From: Hyphomicrobiales bacterium
Lineage (GTDB): Bacteria > Pseudomonadota > Alphaproteobacteria > Rhizobiales > Xanthobacteraceae
Length of the DNA: 64,000 bases
Assembly: GCA_017305555.1 (NCBI GenBank)
Contig: JAFKKM010000018.1
Coordinates: 27,969 to 91,968 of the forward strand
Reading direction: 5' to 3'
Below the pieces are notes generated by a model, which saw only the letters and a program-made list of their open reading frames with translations, did not search any database and had not been told where the DNA came from. The translations under genes were made by a program, and so were the position numbers. Positions 1-8,883 of the stretch are shown here, piece by piece. Positions within the stretch are counted from its first letter, which is position 1; every line of letters begins with the position of its first letter.

Positions 1-1
1 G

Positions 2-88
2 AGTCGTCTCTACATCATCACCGCGCGCGATCCGGCGACGCAGCGCATCATCAATCGGTTGTGGACGCGAGTGAAGACGGGGCGGTGA
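2..88 (+). CDS. C-terminal end of an unidentified protein (partial)
   Basis: An open frame runs in from the left edge and stops with TGA at 86-88, giving 28 residues ending in LWTRVKTGR. It converges on lpxXL, whose stop lies only 6 bases away. Too little is present to name a family. The clean frame and the abutting convergent gene suggest a real gene end rather than chance. Confidence 0.35.
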   Translation, partial: SRLYIITARDPATQRIINRLWTRVKTGR

Positions 89-94
89 GGTCCA

Positions 95-1027
95 TCAGCG
101 CCAGCGGCGGTGCAGCCACAGCCACTGGTCGGGATATTCGCGAATCCAGCCTTCGATCACCGACGTGATCGCCTGCATCGTGCCCTGAATGTCGATGTCG
201 CCGTTGGCGTTGCGCACCGGCGGAATCTCTTCGGTCAATTCCGCGCGGAAGCGATGGTTGGGCAGGCGAATGATGCGAACGCCGTGGATCGGGCAGTCGA
301 TCTGCCGCCGCAAGCGTGCCAACAGCGGATTGGCCTTGGTCTTGCGCCCGAAGAAAGTAACGTCGACCCCGTTGGTGAAATACTGATCGACCAGCATCGC
401 GGCGTGCTGGCCATTCTCGAGCGCTTGCGCCAGTTTGAACGGCGCATCGCGGCCTCCGGGAATCAGTGTACCCATGTTGACCGAGCGCAATTGTTCGATG
501 GCGCGGTCGGCAGATGCGATGTTGGGGCGCCGGAACAGCACGGCTGCATCGAGCCCGTGCGCCACTGCGGCTAACGCCGGAAGCTCCCAGTTGCCGATGT
601 GGCTGGCGAAGATCAGCGCCGGCTTGTTGTCGAGGCGAAGCTGGGCGAACAATTCGTGGGTGCGCTGTTGGATTTCGATCCGGCTGTTCTCGGGATGCGC
701 CGGATCGTGCTCCCAGATGTGATCGATGTGCGCAAACTCGGCGGCGATACGTCCGAGATTGTCCCAGACGCCATCGAGAATGACGTCGATTTCCTGCGGT
801 GATTTTTCCGGAAAGGCGGCGGTGAGATTGGCGCGGCCGATCTTGTGTTCACGAAACAGCGGTCCGATCCGCCGCGTGATCTTGCCGAACAGATTCGCGG
901 TCTTGATCGGATCGAAATAACGCGTGGTGCGAAGCAGGGCGACAGTCAAGCCGCCGACGGCTGCTTCGCCGAGCGGCTTGAGGGCATCGCGAATCCGGGC
1001 CTTGGTGCGGAGCAGAAAACGTTGCAT
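95..1027 (-). CDS. lpxXL: Lipid A (very-long-chain) acyltransferase, LpxL/HtrB family
   Basis: This 310-residue inner-membrane acyltransferase belongs to the LpxL/HtrB family, which adds a secondary acyl chain to lipid A. The family HX4(D/E) catalytic motif is visible as SHIGNWE (H143, E148), followed by the conserved VDQYF segment near residue 215. It is the last gene of a minus-strand set that includes acpXL, fabZ and two fabF-type genes. In rhizobia that set makes and transfers the 27- to 32-carbon hydroxy fatty acid of lipid A, so LpxXL rather than a plain laurate transferase is the likely role. Only 27 bases separate it from fabF upstream, so cotranscription is likely. The family is certain; the acyl-chain specificity is inferred from context. 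Confidence 0.9.
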   Translation of the reverse strand: MQRFLLRTKARIRDALKPLGEAAVGGLTVALLRTTRYFDPIKTANLFGKITRRIGPLFREHKIGRANLTAAFPEKSPQEIDVILDGVWDNLGRIAAEFAHIDHIWEHDPAHPENSRIEIQQRTHELFAQLRLDNKPALIFASHIGNWELPALAAVAHGLDAAVLFRRPNIASADRAIEQLRSVNMGTLIPGGRDAPFKLAQALENGQHAAMLVDQYFTNGVDVTFFGRKTKANPLLARLRRQIDCPIHGVRIIRLPNHRFRAELTEEIPPVRNANGDIDIQGTMQAITSVIEGWIREYPDQWLWLHRRWR

Positions 1028-1054
1028 CGGAAGACGTTGCGCTCCGGCGGGTGC

Positions 1055-2335
1055 TTAAGCCGGCTCGCCGGTGATGATCAGCGACGCATTCTGCCCGCCG
1101 AAGCCGAACGAGTTCGACATCACCGTGGTGACGCGCGCATCACGCGCGGTGTTCGGCACGACGTCGAACGGAATCGCCGGATCGGGCACGTCGTAGTTGA
1201 TGGTCGGCGGAATGCGCTGGTGTTCCAGCGTCAGCAGCGAGAACACCGCTTCGACCGCGCCGGCGGCGGACAGGGTGTGTCCGACCATCGACTTGTTCGA
1301 CGACACCGGGACTTTGCTGGCGCGCTCGCCGAACACCGTCGAGATGCCGAGATATTCCATTTTGTCGTTTTCCGGCGTGCCGGTGCCGTGTGCGTTGATG
1401 TAGTCGATCTGATCCGCGTCGAGGCCGGCATCCGCCAGCGCATTGCGCACGCAGCCGATGATCGGCTTGCCGTCGGGGCTGGAGCGGGTGCGATGGAATG
1501 AGTCCGCCAGTTCGCCGCAGCCGGCGAGCACGCCGAGAATGCGTGCGCCGCGCGCCGTGGCAGCCTCAAGGCTCTCCAGCACCAGCGCGCCGGCGCCTTC
1601 CGCCATCACGAAGCCGTCGCGGTTCTTGGCGAACGGCTTGACCGCGCCTTGCGGCGGATCATTCTGCGTCGACAGAGCCGACAGCAGCGAGAAACGGATC
1701 AAGGCTTCCGGATTGACCGAACCATCGGTGGCAACACACAGCGCGGCATCGGCCTCGCCACGGCGGATCGCTTCGACGCCGAGTTGAATCGCGGTGGCGC
1801 CCGACGCGCACGCTGTCGACAGCGAGATTGGCGATCCCTTGGTGCCGAAGGTATCGGCGAGATGATCGGCCACCGAGCCGAACAGGAAGCGCCGGTGGTA
1901 GTCGGTGAACTTACCGCCGCCGGAGACGCGCAGCATCTGATCGTAGTCGATGGTTGTGCTGCTGCCGATGGCGCGACCAAGCGCCTGCCGCTGCGGCCAC
2001 TCCACCTCGACCGGAGCCACCGCGAGAAACAGCGGCCCGGGAAAATTACCTTTGCTACCGATGCCGGCCTGCGCCACCGCTTCCTCAGTCGCGAGATCAG
2101 CGAGGCGTTCCGAAAGGTCGGTTGAAGAGAATGGGTCGACCGACACGAAATCGATCGATCCCGCCATCGTCGTCTTCAGTCCATCGGTCGGAAACCGCGT
2201 GATGGTGTGGATGCCGGATTCACCAGCCGTGAGCTTCGCCCAGTTGTCGGTCTTGCCGGCACCCAGCGAGGTGACGACGCCCATACCGGTGACGACAACG
2301 ATCGGCCTGCCAAATGTATCGCGCGGTGCTGACAT
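1055..2335 (-). CDS. fabF: 3-oxoacyl-ACP synthase II (FabF-type, active)
   Basis: This 426-residue condensing enzyme extends acyl-ACP with malonyl-ACP. The complete Cys-His-His catalytic set is visible: C176 in STACASG, H316 in NAHGTGT and H353 in SMVGHTLSAAG, with the conserved Lys at 348. It sits in the acpXL locus (fabF1XL position), downstream of a second ketosynthase-like gene whose catalytic residues are missing, so this is probably the catalytic half of a pair that elongates the very-long-chain acyl group on AcpXL. The spacer to the preceding gene is about 128 bases and contains an 8-bp-stem hairpin (2403-2410 with 2418-2425), so expression may be partly separate from the upstream genes. 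Confidence 0.93.
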   Translation of the reverse strand: MSAPRDTFGRPIVVVTGMGVVTSLGAGKTDNWAKLTAGESGIHTITRFPTDGLKTTMAGSIDFVSVDPFSSTDLSERLADLATEEAVAQAGIGSKGNFPGPLFLAVAPVEVEWPQRQALGRAIGSSTTIDYDQMLRVSGGGKFTDYHRRFLFGSVADHLADTFGTKGSPISLSTACASGATAIQLGVEAIRRGEADAALCVATDGSVNPEALIRFSLLSALSTQNDPPQGAVKPFAKNRDGFVMAEGAGALVLESLEAATARGARILGVLAGCGELADSFHRTRSSPDGKPIIGCVRNALADAGLDADQIDYINAHGTGTPENDKMEYLGISTVFGERASKVPVSSNKSMVGHTLSAAGAVEAVFSLLTLEHQRIPPTINYDVPDPAIPFDVVPNTARDARVTTVMSNSFGFGGQNASLIITGEPA

Positions 2336-2463
2336 ATGTTCTCCGTCGGTCGCTTGCGCGGCTCCATCTGATTCACGGTGAGCCTTCGCCCGCCAATTGG
2401 TTTTGACGTGGATTGCTCACGTCAATCGATCATCGCGTCCCGCTTGCGCCGCTATATTGCGCG

Positions 2464-3672
2464 TCAGCGAACCGCTTCCACCAGCGCCATGCCTTCGCCG
2501 CGCCAGTGGCCGGCGCCCACCACCACAATCTGGGACGGCGCCTTGGTCATTTCAATCTCGACGCCGGCGGAATCGTTCGGCGGAAACAGCTTGCCCTTGG
2601 AGATCGACAGCGCGGCCAGCGCGAGCCCGAGCGGAAACTGCGTTTCCATAGTGTGGCCGAAGCTGGTCCCGGTGGCACGCACCGCGAATTCCGGATGCGC
2701 CGCCAGGAAAGCACGTTCTTCCGACGTCGCGGGTTCAGCTCCGGTCGCGCCGGTGATGATCGCGCCCTGGCTATCGACGCCGTCGAGCTGGGACCACAGC
2801 TTGGAGAGGCTGGTGGTCACATCGCCGGCGTTCTTACGCGACGTGCGGTCGGCAATGACCTGAGTAAGGCGGGCATAAGGCTTGGCGCCGCGCGCTTCCG
2901 CGTGCTTGCGCGATTCGATGACGAGGAACGCGCCACCGGAACCGAGCGCGAAGCCGCTCTCCTTGCCGCGTGCCCACACCGGCGCGAACTTGTCCTTCAA
3001 ATTGAAGTCGCCGAATTCGTAGAGCACCAGCAGGTCCTTGCGCTCACCGTTATGGGCGGCGCCTACCAATGCGATGTCGCTTTGCCCGGATGCAATCCGC
3101 GCCAGCGCGATACGCGCCGCGTCGACACCAGCGGCTTCCTCGCCCATGAAGGTGCGAGACGAACCCGTGACGCCATGAACGATGGCGATGTTGCCGGCGA
3201 GCAGATTGGAAAGTTGGGCCAAAAACAGCGTCGGCCGCAGGTCGCTCATCAGGCGTTCGTTGAGGAAGCCCGGTGCGGAGTTGCCCTGTGCCTCGGCGTT
3301 GAGGATGGCTGAGTCGACCGCTAGGTCGCGTTCGCCGCCGCCAGCGGCGACGATCATGTCCATCCGCGCAAGGATTTCTTTGTTGCCCTTGATGCCGGCG
3401 GTATCCAGCGCGAGGCCAGCGGCATAGGTGCCGATGCGCTGCCAGGCTTCCATCTGGCGCTGATCGCCTTTCTTCGGGATCTGCGCGTCGAAAGAGACCG
3501 GCGCGAGCGGATGCACCAGATAGGGGGCGAAGCCCTTGTCGTCGACGTTGACGCGACGCTCCGTGAGGCCGTCCCAGTTCGCCTCGAGACCCTCGCCCAG
3601 CGATGTCGCCAGACCGATTCCCGTAATCCAGGCTTCGGTCGCCTCCGTCTTTGATGTGCTGGTATCAGTCAT
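2464..3672 (-). CDS. Ketosynthase homologue lacking catalytic Cys (FabF2XL, chain-length-factor-like)
   Basis: This 402-residue protein has the FabF fold pattern (WITGIGLATSLGEG at the N-terminus, SGGAFLVIES in the middle) but not the chemistry. The nucleophile region reads VTGSSRTFMG near residue 170 where FabF has TACASG, and the whole predicted protein contains no cysteine. The first catalytic His is also lost (TGATGAE near 309), while the second is kept (SFGHTMET, H340). That pattern recalls chain-length factors of type II polyketide synthases, which pair with an active ketosynthase. It overlaps the fabZ gene upstream by 8 bases and precedes the active fabF, so a heterodimer is a reasonable inference. 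It corresponds by position to fabF2XL of rhizobial acpXL loci. Confidence 0.85.
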   Translation of the reverse strand: MTDTSTSKTEATEAWITGIGLATSLGEGLEANWDGLTERRVNVDDKGFAPYLVHPLAPVSFDAQIPKKGDQRQMEAWQRIGTYAAGLALDTAGIKGNKEILARMDMIVAAGGGERDLAVDSAILNAEAQGNSAPGFLNERLMSDLRPTLFLAQLSNLLAGNIAIVHGVTGSSRTFMGEEAAGVDAARIALARIASGQSDIALVGAAHNGERKDLLVLYEFGDFNLKDKFAPVWARGKESGFALGSGGAFLVIESRKHAEARGAKPYARLTQVIADRTSRKNAGDVTTSLSKLWSQLDGVDSQGAIITGATGAEPATSEERAFLAAHPEFAVRATGTSFGHTMETQFPLGLALAALSISKGKLFPPNDSAGVEIEMTKAPSQIVVVGAGHWRGEGMALVEAVR

Positions 3673-4138
3673 GAGGCATGGCCTGCTGCGGATAGCCGAT
3701 GCGCTTGGCCATGGTTTCCATGTGCCCGCGCAGTTCGGGATTCGGGAAGGGGACGTGGCCGAACGTGATGGTCGCGTTGCAGCGTTGTTTGCCGTCGACG
3801 CTGACCTTGGCCTGCGTGATGGCGAAGCCGGAGCCCTCGTGAAGAACGTTGGCTTCGATCTTCAGAAGTTCGCCCGGCGTCACGAATACGCGCATCTTGG
3901 CTTCCTTGACGGCGCCGAGAAACGGCATCCGTTCGAACTTCATCAGCGCGATGAGAAGCCAGCCGGAGGTCTGGGCCATCGCCTCGATGAGCAGGACACC
4001 GGGCATCAGGGGATAGCCGGGGAAGTGCCCCTCGAAGATCGTGTTGTGCTGCGGCACCTGCGCCTCGACGACGATGGTTTTGGCGTCGAGGTCGAGGTCG
4101 GTGATGCGATCGATCAGATGGAAATAGGCCAGATCCAT
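3665..4138 (-). CDS. fabZ: (3R)-hydroxyacyl-ACP dehydratase, FabZ family
   Basis: This 157-residue hot-dog-fold dehydratase removes water from 3-hydroxyacyl-ACP during fatty acid elongation. The family signature GHFPGYPLMPGVLLIEA is intact, with catalytic H38 and E52. It lies 9 bases downstream of acpXL and overlaps the next gene by 8 bases, so the three are translationally linked and it probably acts on the AcpXL-bound very-long-chain intermediate (fabZXL role) rather than in bulk fatty acid synthesis. Length is typical for FabZ. Confidence 0.92.
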   Translation of the reverse strand: MDLAYFHLIDRITDLDLDAKTIVVEAQVPQHNTIFEGHFPGYPLMPGVLLIEAMAQTSGWLLIALMKFERMPFLGAVKEAKMRVFVTPGELLKIEANVLHEGSGFAITQAKVSVDGKQRCNATITFGHVPFPNPELRGHMETMAKRIGYPQQAMPHD

Positions 4139-4147
4139 GGGCGGCGA

Positions 4148-4429
4148 TTAAGCCCCCTTGGCGGCGACGAGTTCGTCGATTCGTGCGCTGAGGTTCTTCA
4201 AGACGAAATACTGCTCGGTGGTCGCCTTGCCGTCGTTGACCTCCTGGGTCCACTTTTCCAGCGGCAGCTTGATGCCGAAGGCCTTATCGATCGCAAATGC
4301 GATATCGAGGAAGTCGAGGCTGTCGATTCCCAGGTCATCGATGGCGTGACTTTCGGGCGTGATGGTATCGCGCGGGATGTCGCAGGTTTCCGCAATGATG
4401 GTGGCAACCTGATCGAATGTGGAGGACAT
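4148..4429 (-). CDS. acpXL: Acyl carrier protein AcpXL for very-long-chain fatty acid of lipid A
   Basis: This 93-residue acyl carrier protein has the phosphopantetheine attachment motif GIDSLDF at S37. It closely matches the AcpXL pattern of rhizobia ([12 protein letters not shown] and the long C-terminal tail [14 protein letters not shown]), is longer than house-keeping ACP, and heads the lipid A very-long-chain operon. The start at 4429 is preferred to the adjacent ATG at 4432 because the AAAGG upstream is then about 7 bases away; the open frame reaches 4540 but the extra residues do not look like ACP. The carrier holds the growing 27- to 32-carbon chain until LpxXL transfers it. Confidence 0.93.
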   Translation of the reverse strand: MSSTFDQVATIIAETCDIPRDTITPESHAIDDLGIDSLDFLDIAFAIDKAFGIKLPLEKWTQEVNDGKATTEQYFVLKNLSARIDELVAAKGA

Positions 4430-4610
4430 CATTAAGCCTTTGATAGATTGACGGTAAATGCGGAAATGACGGAGTGGGGGCGGCCCGCCCCGACATGCCC
4501 CGCCGCCTTGCAGAGTTGATTGCCCGTATATCGGACCCATGCCCGGAGTTCAATGGCGGCGGCGGGAAGCGGGTTCCCGTTTCGTGCGCCGGTCGGAGGC
4601 CGTTTCAAAG

Positions 4611-4943
4611 TCACATCGGCCCACCGCGAGATGGGATTAAGGGAGCGCAATTGTGATGTCCGGCCAGAGCGCAATTCTGGGTCTGCTGCAATTCCGCGAT
4701 GCTGAATGCCAGCCAGATTCCCGCGACGGTCAGACCGGCGGCAAAAACGAAGGCGGCGAGATTCGTCAGCATCCGATGCCGGAATTCGTCCTGGTCGCTC
4801 ATGACGCGCTGATTGGCGGGGCCGGCGGTATCAATGTCCGGATGCCCCGCGCGGCGCCGCATTGGAGCCGTCGAGAGGGTGCGCGGGGTGAATTTGATCA
4901 CGCGCGCCCCGTTGTCGGATTGGACTGGCACCCGAACTTTCAT
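4611..4943 (-). CDS. Small single-pass membrane protein, unknown function
   Basis: This 110-residue protein has a basic N-terminal part, one hydrophobic segment (about residues 58-80, LAAFVFAAGLTVAGIWLAF) and a short tail with two cysteines in QNCALAGHHNCAP. Similar short proteins with a paired-cysteine tail are common hypothetical proteins in the Bradyrhizobium group (recollection, not searched). The start at 4943 has GGGA upstream; ATG at 4970 and at 4802 are alternatives. No function can be assigned. Confidence 0.6.
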   Translation of the reverse strand: MKVRVPVQSDNGARVIKFTPRTLSTAPMRRRAGHPDIDTAGPANQRVMSDQDEFRHRMLTNLAAFVFAAGLTVAGIWLAFSIAELQQTQNCALAGHHNCAPLIPSRGGPM

Positions 4944-5163
4944 CCTGTCCCTATCCCGGTCGACCGCCATCGTCTGGTCTTGGCGGTCACTCTAGCACAG
5001 GGTGCCAGCCCCGCCCAAAACAAGACTGCCTGACTGCAATGCGACAGCGGGCGAACAATCGAACGGCCTTGAGCTTACGGTCCGTCCGGCCTTGATCGCA
5101 ACGGCGGCGACCCACAACTCAAGGACTCCGACTGTCATGCGGAGAACTGGGAGGAAACGCGAA

Positions 5164-5787
5164 ATGAGCAACGTCCGGGATCCGATCCTGCACCCGATTC
5201 CGATTCTTTCGCTACGTCCGACCCAAATGACGGTCGGGATGCGCGAGGTGAAGGAAAAGCGGCGACGTTGGCGTCAGCATAAGTCGAAGAAGAAGCAAGG
5301 CGAGCTTTTGGGCCGGCACATGATCCCGGTGGTTCACGGACCGGATGGATACCACTACATTATCGATCATCACCATCTGGCACGGGCGCTTCACGACGAG
5401 AGCGTTGAGAATGTTCTCGTCACCATCATCGCCGACCTGACCATGGTGGATCGCAATTCCTTCTGGCTGGTGCTCGATAGTCGCCGTTGGGTCTATCCGT
5501 ATGACGCCAAGGGCGTGCGCCATCACTACAAGGATATTCCGAAGTCGGTCGCGGATTTGAAGGACGATCCATTCCGCAGCCTCGCAGGCGAATTGCGCCG
5601 CGCTGGCGGCTTCGCCAAGGACACCACGCCGTTCAGCGAATTTCTGTGGGCTGATTTTTTCCGTCGCCGTTTGTCGCGAAAGAATGTGGCAGGCGATTTC
5701 GAGAAGGCCGTGGAGAAGGCGCTCGGTCTCGCACGGAGCAATGAGGCGGTTTATTTGCCGGGTTGGTGCGGTCCGGTGCCCGATTGA
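5164..5787 (+). CDS. ParB-like (ParBc_2) nuclease-domain protein
   Basis: This 207-residue protein has the pattern of the orphan ParB-like family: LSLRPTQMTVGMREVKEK, then GPDGYHYIIDHHHLARAL, which resembles the ParB/sulfiredoxin-fold core. There is no partner parA and no HTH segment, so chromosome partitioning is unlikely; DNA or nucleotide hydrolysis is only a possibility. GGGAGGA at 5150-5156 supports the start at 5164; the open frame extends upstream to 5002 without protein-like sequence. Its last 37 bases overlap the convergent mgtC-family gene. Confidence 0.75.
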   Translation: MSNVRDPILHPIPILSLRPTQMTVGMREVKEKRRRWRQHKSKKKQGELLGRHMIPVVHGPDGYHYIIDHHHLARALHDESVENVLVTIIADLTMVDRNSFWLVLDSRRWVYPYDAKGVRHHYKDIPKSVADLKDDPFRSLAGELRRAGGFAKDTTPFSEFLWADFFRRRLSRKNVAGDFEKAVEKALGLARSNEAVYLPGWCGPVPD

Positions 5788-6278
5788 TCGGCGGCTGTGT
5801 CATTGGATGACGATGTCGTGGGATCGTCATTTCCGCCGTGATGTGACAGGCGATGAAACAGGCGTTCGATCGGTTTGCCGAGCAGCAGCACGAGAGACGC
5901 CAGCAAACCCGCTACCAGCACGATCCGCCATTGCCCCGCGCCGCAGACGATGCCGATGCAGGCGGTGAGCCAGACGCAGGCGGCGCTGGTCAGGCCGTGG
6001 ATGCGCTTGCCTTGCTCGTGATGAACGATCACGCCGGCGCCGAGAAAGCCGATGCCGGTGAGAATGCCTTGGATCACCCGGCTGGTCGCGTCTGACATAT
6101 TGACGTGAATGATGCCGCCATCGGCGAGCAACACCACGACGGCCGCCGACAGTCCGACCAGTCCAAGTGTGCGAACCCCGATCGGCTTTCCGTGTAGGTC
6201 ACGATTGAGACCGACCGTGCCGGCGGCCACGGTCGCGACGCCGAGACGCAAGGCGATTTCGCTGAGTGCGACGTCCAC
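5751..6278 (-). CDS. MgtC/SapB family membrane protein
   Basis: This 175-residue inner-membrane protein has four to five hydrophobic segments and the MgtC hallmarks: an N-terminal conserved region (TVGLNRDLHGKPIGVRT) and GFLGAGVIVH in the middle. In other bacteria MgtC supports growth at low magnesium and modulates ATP synthase; the function here is unknown. It has no long C-terminal ACT-like domain, only a polar Ser/Thr/Asp-rich tail. It starts 7 bases after the AhpD-like gene stops, so the two are cotranscribed. Confidence 0.85.
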   Translation of the reverse strand: MDVALSEIALRLGVATVAAGTVGLNRDLHGKPIGVRTLGLVGLSAAVVVLLADGGIIHVNMSDATSRVIQGILTGIGFLGAGVIVHHEQGKRIHGLTSAACVWLTACIGIVCGAGQWRIVLVAGLLASLVLLLGKPIERLFHRLSHHGGNDDPTTSSSNDTAADQSGTGPHQPGK

Positions 6279-6285
6279 GTCCGCC

Positions 6286-6867
6286 TCACGTCTTGGGCAA
6301 GCGGCCCATCAGGTAGAATTCGTCGTTGGGGCGCATATTGGTGACATTGGCCATCCGGTTCGACAATCCGAAGAAGGCTGACACTCCGGCGATATCCCAG
6401 ATGTCGTCGTTGCTGAAACCGTGCCGGGCCAGTTCGGTGAAGTCGTGCTCCGACACCTTTTGGGCCTCGGTGCTGACCTTCATCGCGAAATCGAGCATCG
6501 CCTTCTGGCGCGGCGTGATATCGGCCTTGCGATAGTTGGTGGCAATCTGGTCGGCGATCAGCGGATTCTTGGCGCGGATGCGGAGGATCGCGCCGTGGGC
6601 GACGACGCAATACTGGCATTGGTTGGCGCTGCTGGTGGCGACCACGATCATCTCGCGCTCCGCCTTGGAGAGGCCGCTCTCCTTGTCCATCAGCGCGTCG
6701 TGATAGGCGAAGAAGGCGCGGAATTCGTCGGGCCGGTAGGCCAGGACCAGGAAGACATTCGGCACGAAGCCGGACTTTTCCTGCACCTCCTCGATCCGCG
6801 CCCGGATATCATCCGGCAACTGCTTGAGTGAGGGGATCGGAAAACGGCTGTTGGTCGATGGCGTCAT
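6286..6867 (-). CDS. AhpD-like / peroxidase-related carboxymuconolactone decarboxylase-family protein
   Basis: This 193-residue protein is of the uncharacterised peroxidase-related branch of the AhpD fold. The redox pair is visible as CQYC (C84, C87) with H91 four residues on, in NQCQYCVVAHG, the arrangement used by AhpD for alkylhydroperoxidase activity. The start at 6867 has GGGAC upstream; an ATG at 6882 is possible. It is followed within 7 bases by the MgtC-family gene. The fold is confident; substrate and physiological reductant are unknown. Confidence 0.85.
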   Translation of the reverse strand: MTPSTNSRFPIPSLKQLPDDIRARIEEVQEKSGFVPNVFLVLAYRPDEFRAFFAYHDALMDKESGLSKAEREMIVVATSSANQCQYCVVAHGAILRIRAKNPLIADQIATNYRKADITPRQKAMLDFAMKVSTEAQKVSEHDFTELARHGFSNDDIWDIAGVSAFFGLSNRMANVTNMRPNDEFYLMGRLPKT

Positions 6868-7003
6868 CGTGTCGTCCCGCATCAATGGCGTGAAAGGTCA
6901 CGGATCATAGTCGACTGCCATGGAAACAAAAAGCCGGGTGATGTGCGGTGGGGCGGGCGGACCTGTCGCGGGATGGCGCCGGCGGTTTGCGTTGGAAACG
7001 GCG

Positions 7004-8752
7004 TCAGCGCAGCGGCTTTTTCAGCAGCGAGAAGCGGTCGGGATCGAGGCCGAGCGAGGGTTGCAGCATCGGCGCCTCGAAATTGCGCGAGGGCGTCCGG
7101 ATGGCGGGCCCATCGTTAGGCACTTCGCGATGCGAGGTGGCGCCGCGCCAGCGTTCGAGCACGGTATTGAGGAAATGCGCGTCGTGGCCGCTGTCCGTCA
7201 CCGGCGTGCTGGCGATGGTGGATTCGCTGCGCGGCAATTGATGCGCCGGAACGTCCTTGAAACGCAGCCGGGTCGGTAGCGCGACGCCTTCGCCGAAAGC
7301 CAGCACCTCGCGGGTACCGAGCGACGGCACGAACGACAACAGGTTGGCGGCGGCGTCGGACACCGCAGAGCGGAGTAGGGCCTGGTCGCGGTCGTTGGCA
7401 AGGCGCATCGTAAACAGCGTGCTGCATTGAGAGATGATGGTCGCGTCGAGTTCGGCCGGGCGCTGCGTGACCAGACCAAGATAGACGCCGTACTTGCGGC
7501 CCTCCTTGGCGATGCGTGACACCGCCTTGCGGGTGGGGCCGAAGCCGATGGTGCGATCCGCCGAGGCATAGCGGTGGGCTTCCTCGCAGACAAACAGCAG
7601 CGGCGAGATGCCATCGCTCCACAAGCCGAAATCGAATGCCATGCGACAGAGCACGGAGACGACCGAGTCGACGACCTCAGCGGGGAAGCCGGCAAGTTGC
7701 ATGATGGTCATCGGCCGGCCATTAGCCGGCAGCCGGAACAGATGGCTGATGACTTCCGCCATGGTGTCGCCGCCGACGTTGGCGTTGTCGAACATGAAGG
7801 CGTAGCGCGGATCGTTGCGCACCGTCTCGATGCGCGAAATCAGCTTGTGATAGATGATGCGTGACGATCGGTTTTCCAGCCGGCCCATGCGCTCGTCGAT
7901 CAGCGAGATCAGGTCGACCAGCCGGTAAGGCACCGGCGTATCGGCCGTGAAGGTGCTGTGCTTGCCGTCGAGGCGCTTCACCCCCAACCGGTCTCCACTG
8001 CTGTATTGGGTGTAATGGCTCTTCGCCAGCGGAATGACTTCGGTGAGGATTTCCAGTTCCTCGGGAACGCCAGGCCGTCCGCCGAACAGGACGTCAACGA
8101 TTTCCTCGAAGTTGAACAGCCAGAACGGCAGTTTCAGGTTTCGCGGATTGAGGACGAGGGCACGCTCGCCGAAGCAGCGGCCGTATTCGTTGTGAACATC
8201 GAGCAGAAAGATGCGGAGCTTGGGGCGCGCTTTCAGAATTTCGTTGAGCAGCAGCGAGACACCGCTGGACTTGCCGACGCCGGTGGAGCCCAGCACCGCG
8301 AAATGCTTGTTGAGCATTTCCTCGACATCGACATAGGCCGTTACCGACGAGTCCTGCTGCAACGCGCCGATGTTGATCTGGTCGGCGCCCTTCGGCGCAT
8401 AGATCGTGCGCAGTTCCTGATTGGAGATCAGGCTGACGGGATCGTCGATCGCCGGATAGCTGGTAACGCCGCGCCGGAAGCGCTGCTGTTGCGGCTCGCC
8501 ATAGATCTCGCCGAGCAGATCGACCGACGCGCAGGCGTAGTAGCTATCGGTATCCGGCAGGTGCTCGCTGGTAACCTCGGTTATGATCGCGACGATGATG
8601 GCGTTGGCACAACGAATGCTGACGAAGCGGCCGACCGTGGCCCGCGCCTCGGCGGGGGAAACGTGCTGACCGGCGTGGAGCCCGGCGCGGGCCTGCGAGC
8701 CGCGCACCGAAATAATCCGCCCGAACGAAGTTTCAGGGGGCAAAAAAGACAT
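7004..8752 (-). CDS. HerA-like / DUF87 ATPase
   Basis: This 582-residue P-loop ATPase belongs to the HerA-FtsK superfamily. An N-terminal barrel-like region carries GRIISVRGSQARAG. Walker A is GSTGVGKS (155-162), followed by LRIFLLDVHNEYGRCF. Walker B is LLFVCEEAHRY in the second half, followed by a sensor-like GLVTQRPAELDATIISQC. HerA proteins are hexameric DNA translocases, often paired with the NurA nuclease; no NurA is adjacent here, so the role (DNA processing or another translocation task) is open. Confidence 0.85.
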   Translation of the reverse strand: MSFLPPETSFGRIISVRGSQARAGLHAGQHVSPAEARATVGRFVSIRCANAIIVAIITEVTSEHLPDTDSYYACASVDLLGEIYGEPQQQRFRRGVTSYPAIDDPVSLISNQELRTIYAPKGADQINIGALQQDSSVTAYVDVEEMLNKHFAVLGSTGVGKSSGVSLLLNEILKARPKLRIFLLDVHNEYGRCFGERALVLNPRNLKLPFWLFNFEEIVDVLFGGRPGVPEELEILTEVIPLAKSHYTQYSSGDRLGVKRLDGKHSTFTADTPVPYRLVDLISLIDERMGRLENRSSRIIYHKLISRIETVRNDPRYAFMFDNANVGGDTMAEVISHLFRLPANGRPMTIMQLAGFPAEVVDSVVSVLCRMAFDFGLWSDGISPLLFVCEEAHRYASADRTIGFGPTRKAVSRIAKEGRKYGVYLGLVTQRPAELDATIISQCSTLFTMRLANDRDQALLRSAVSDAAANLLSFVPSLGTREVLAFGEGVALPTRLRFKDVPAHQLPRSESTIASTPVTDSGHDAHFLNTVLERWRGATSHREVPNDGPAIRTPSRNFEAPMLQPSLGLDPDRFSLLKKPLR

Positions 8753-8883
8753 ATCGCAATCTGTATCTCGCTCCGTAATTTCCCCACTATCGGACGTGTT
8801 GTTTCAGAAATCGTTAACCGCTGCGGCGCGGTCAGGATCTTCGAGGAGCGGAGTCGTTCGAGAAGGGCGGGCTTTTTGAAAAT

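Noticed and set aside
4430..4540. N-terminal extension of acpXL to an upstream ATG at 4540
   Set aside because: The extra residues are Gly/Pro/Arg-rich, unlike ACP, and a ribosome site fits the inner start at 4429.
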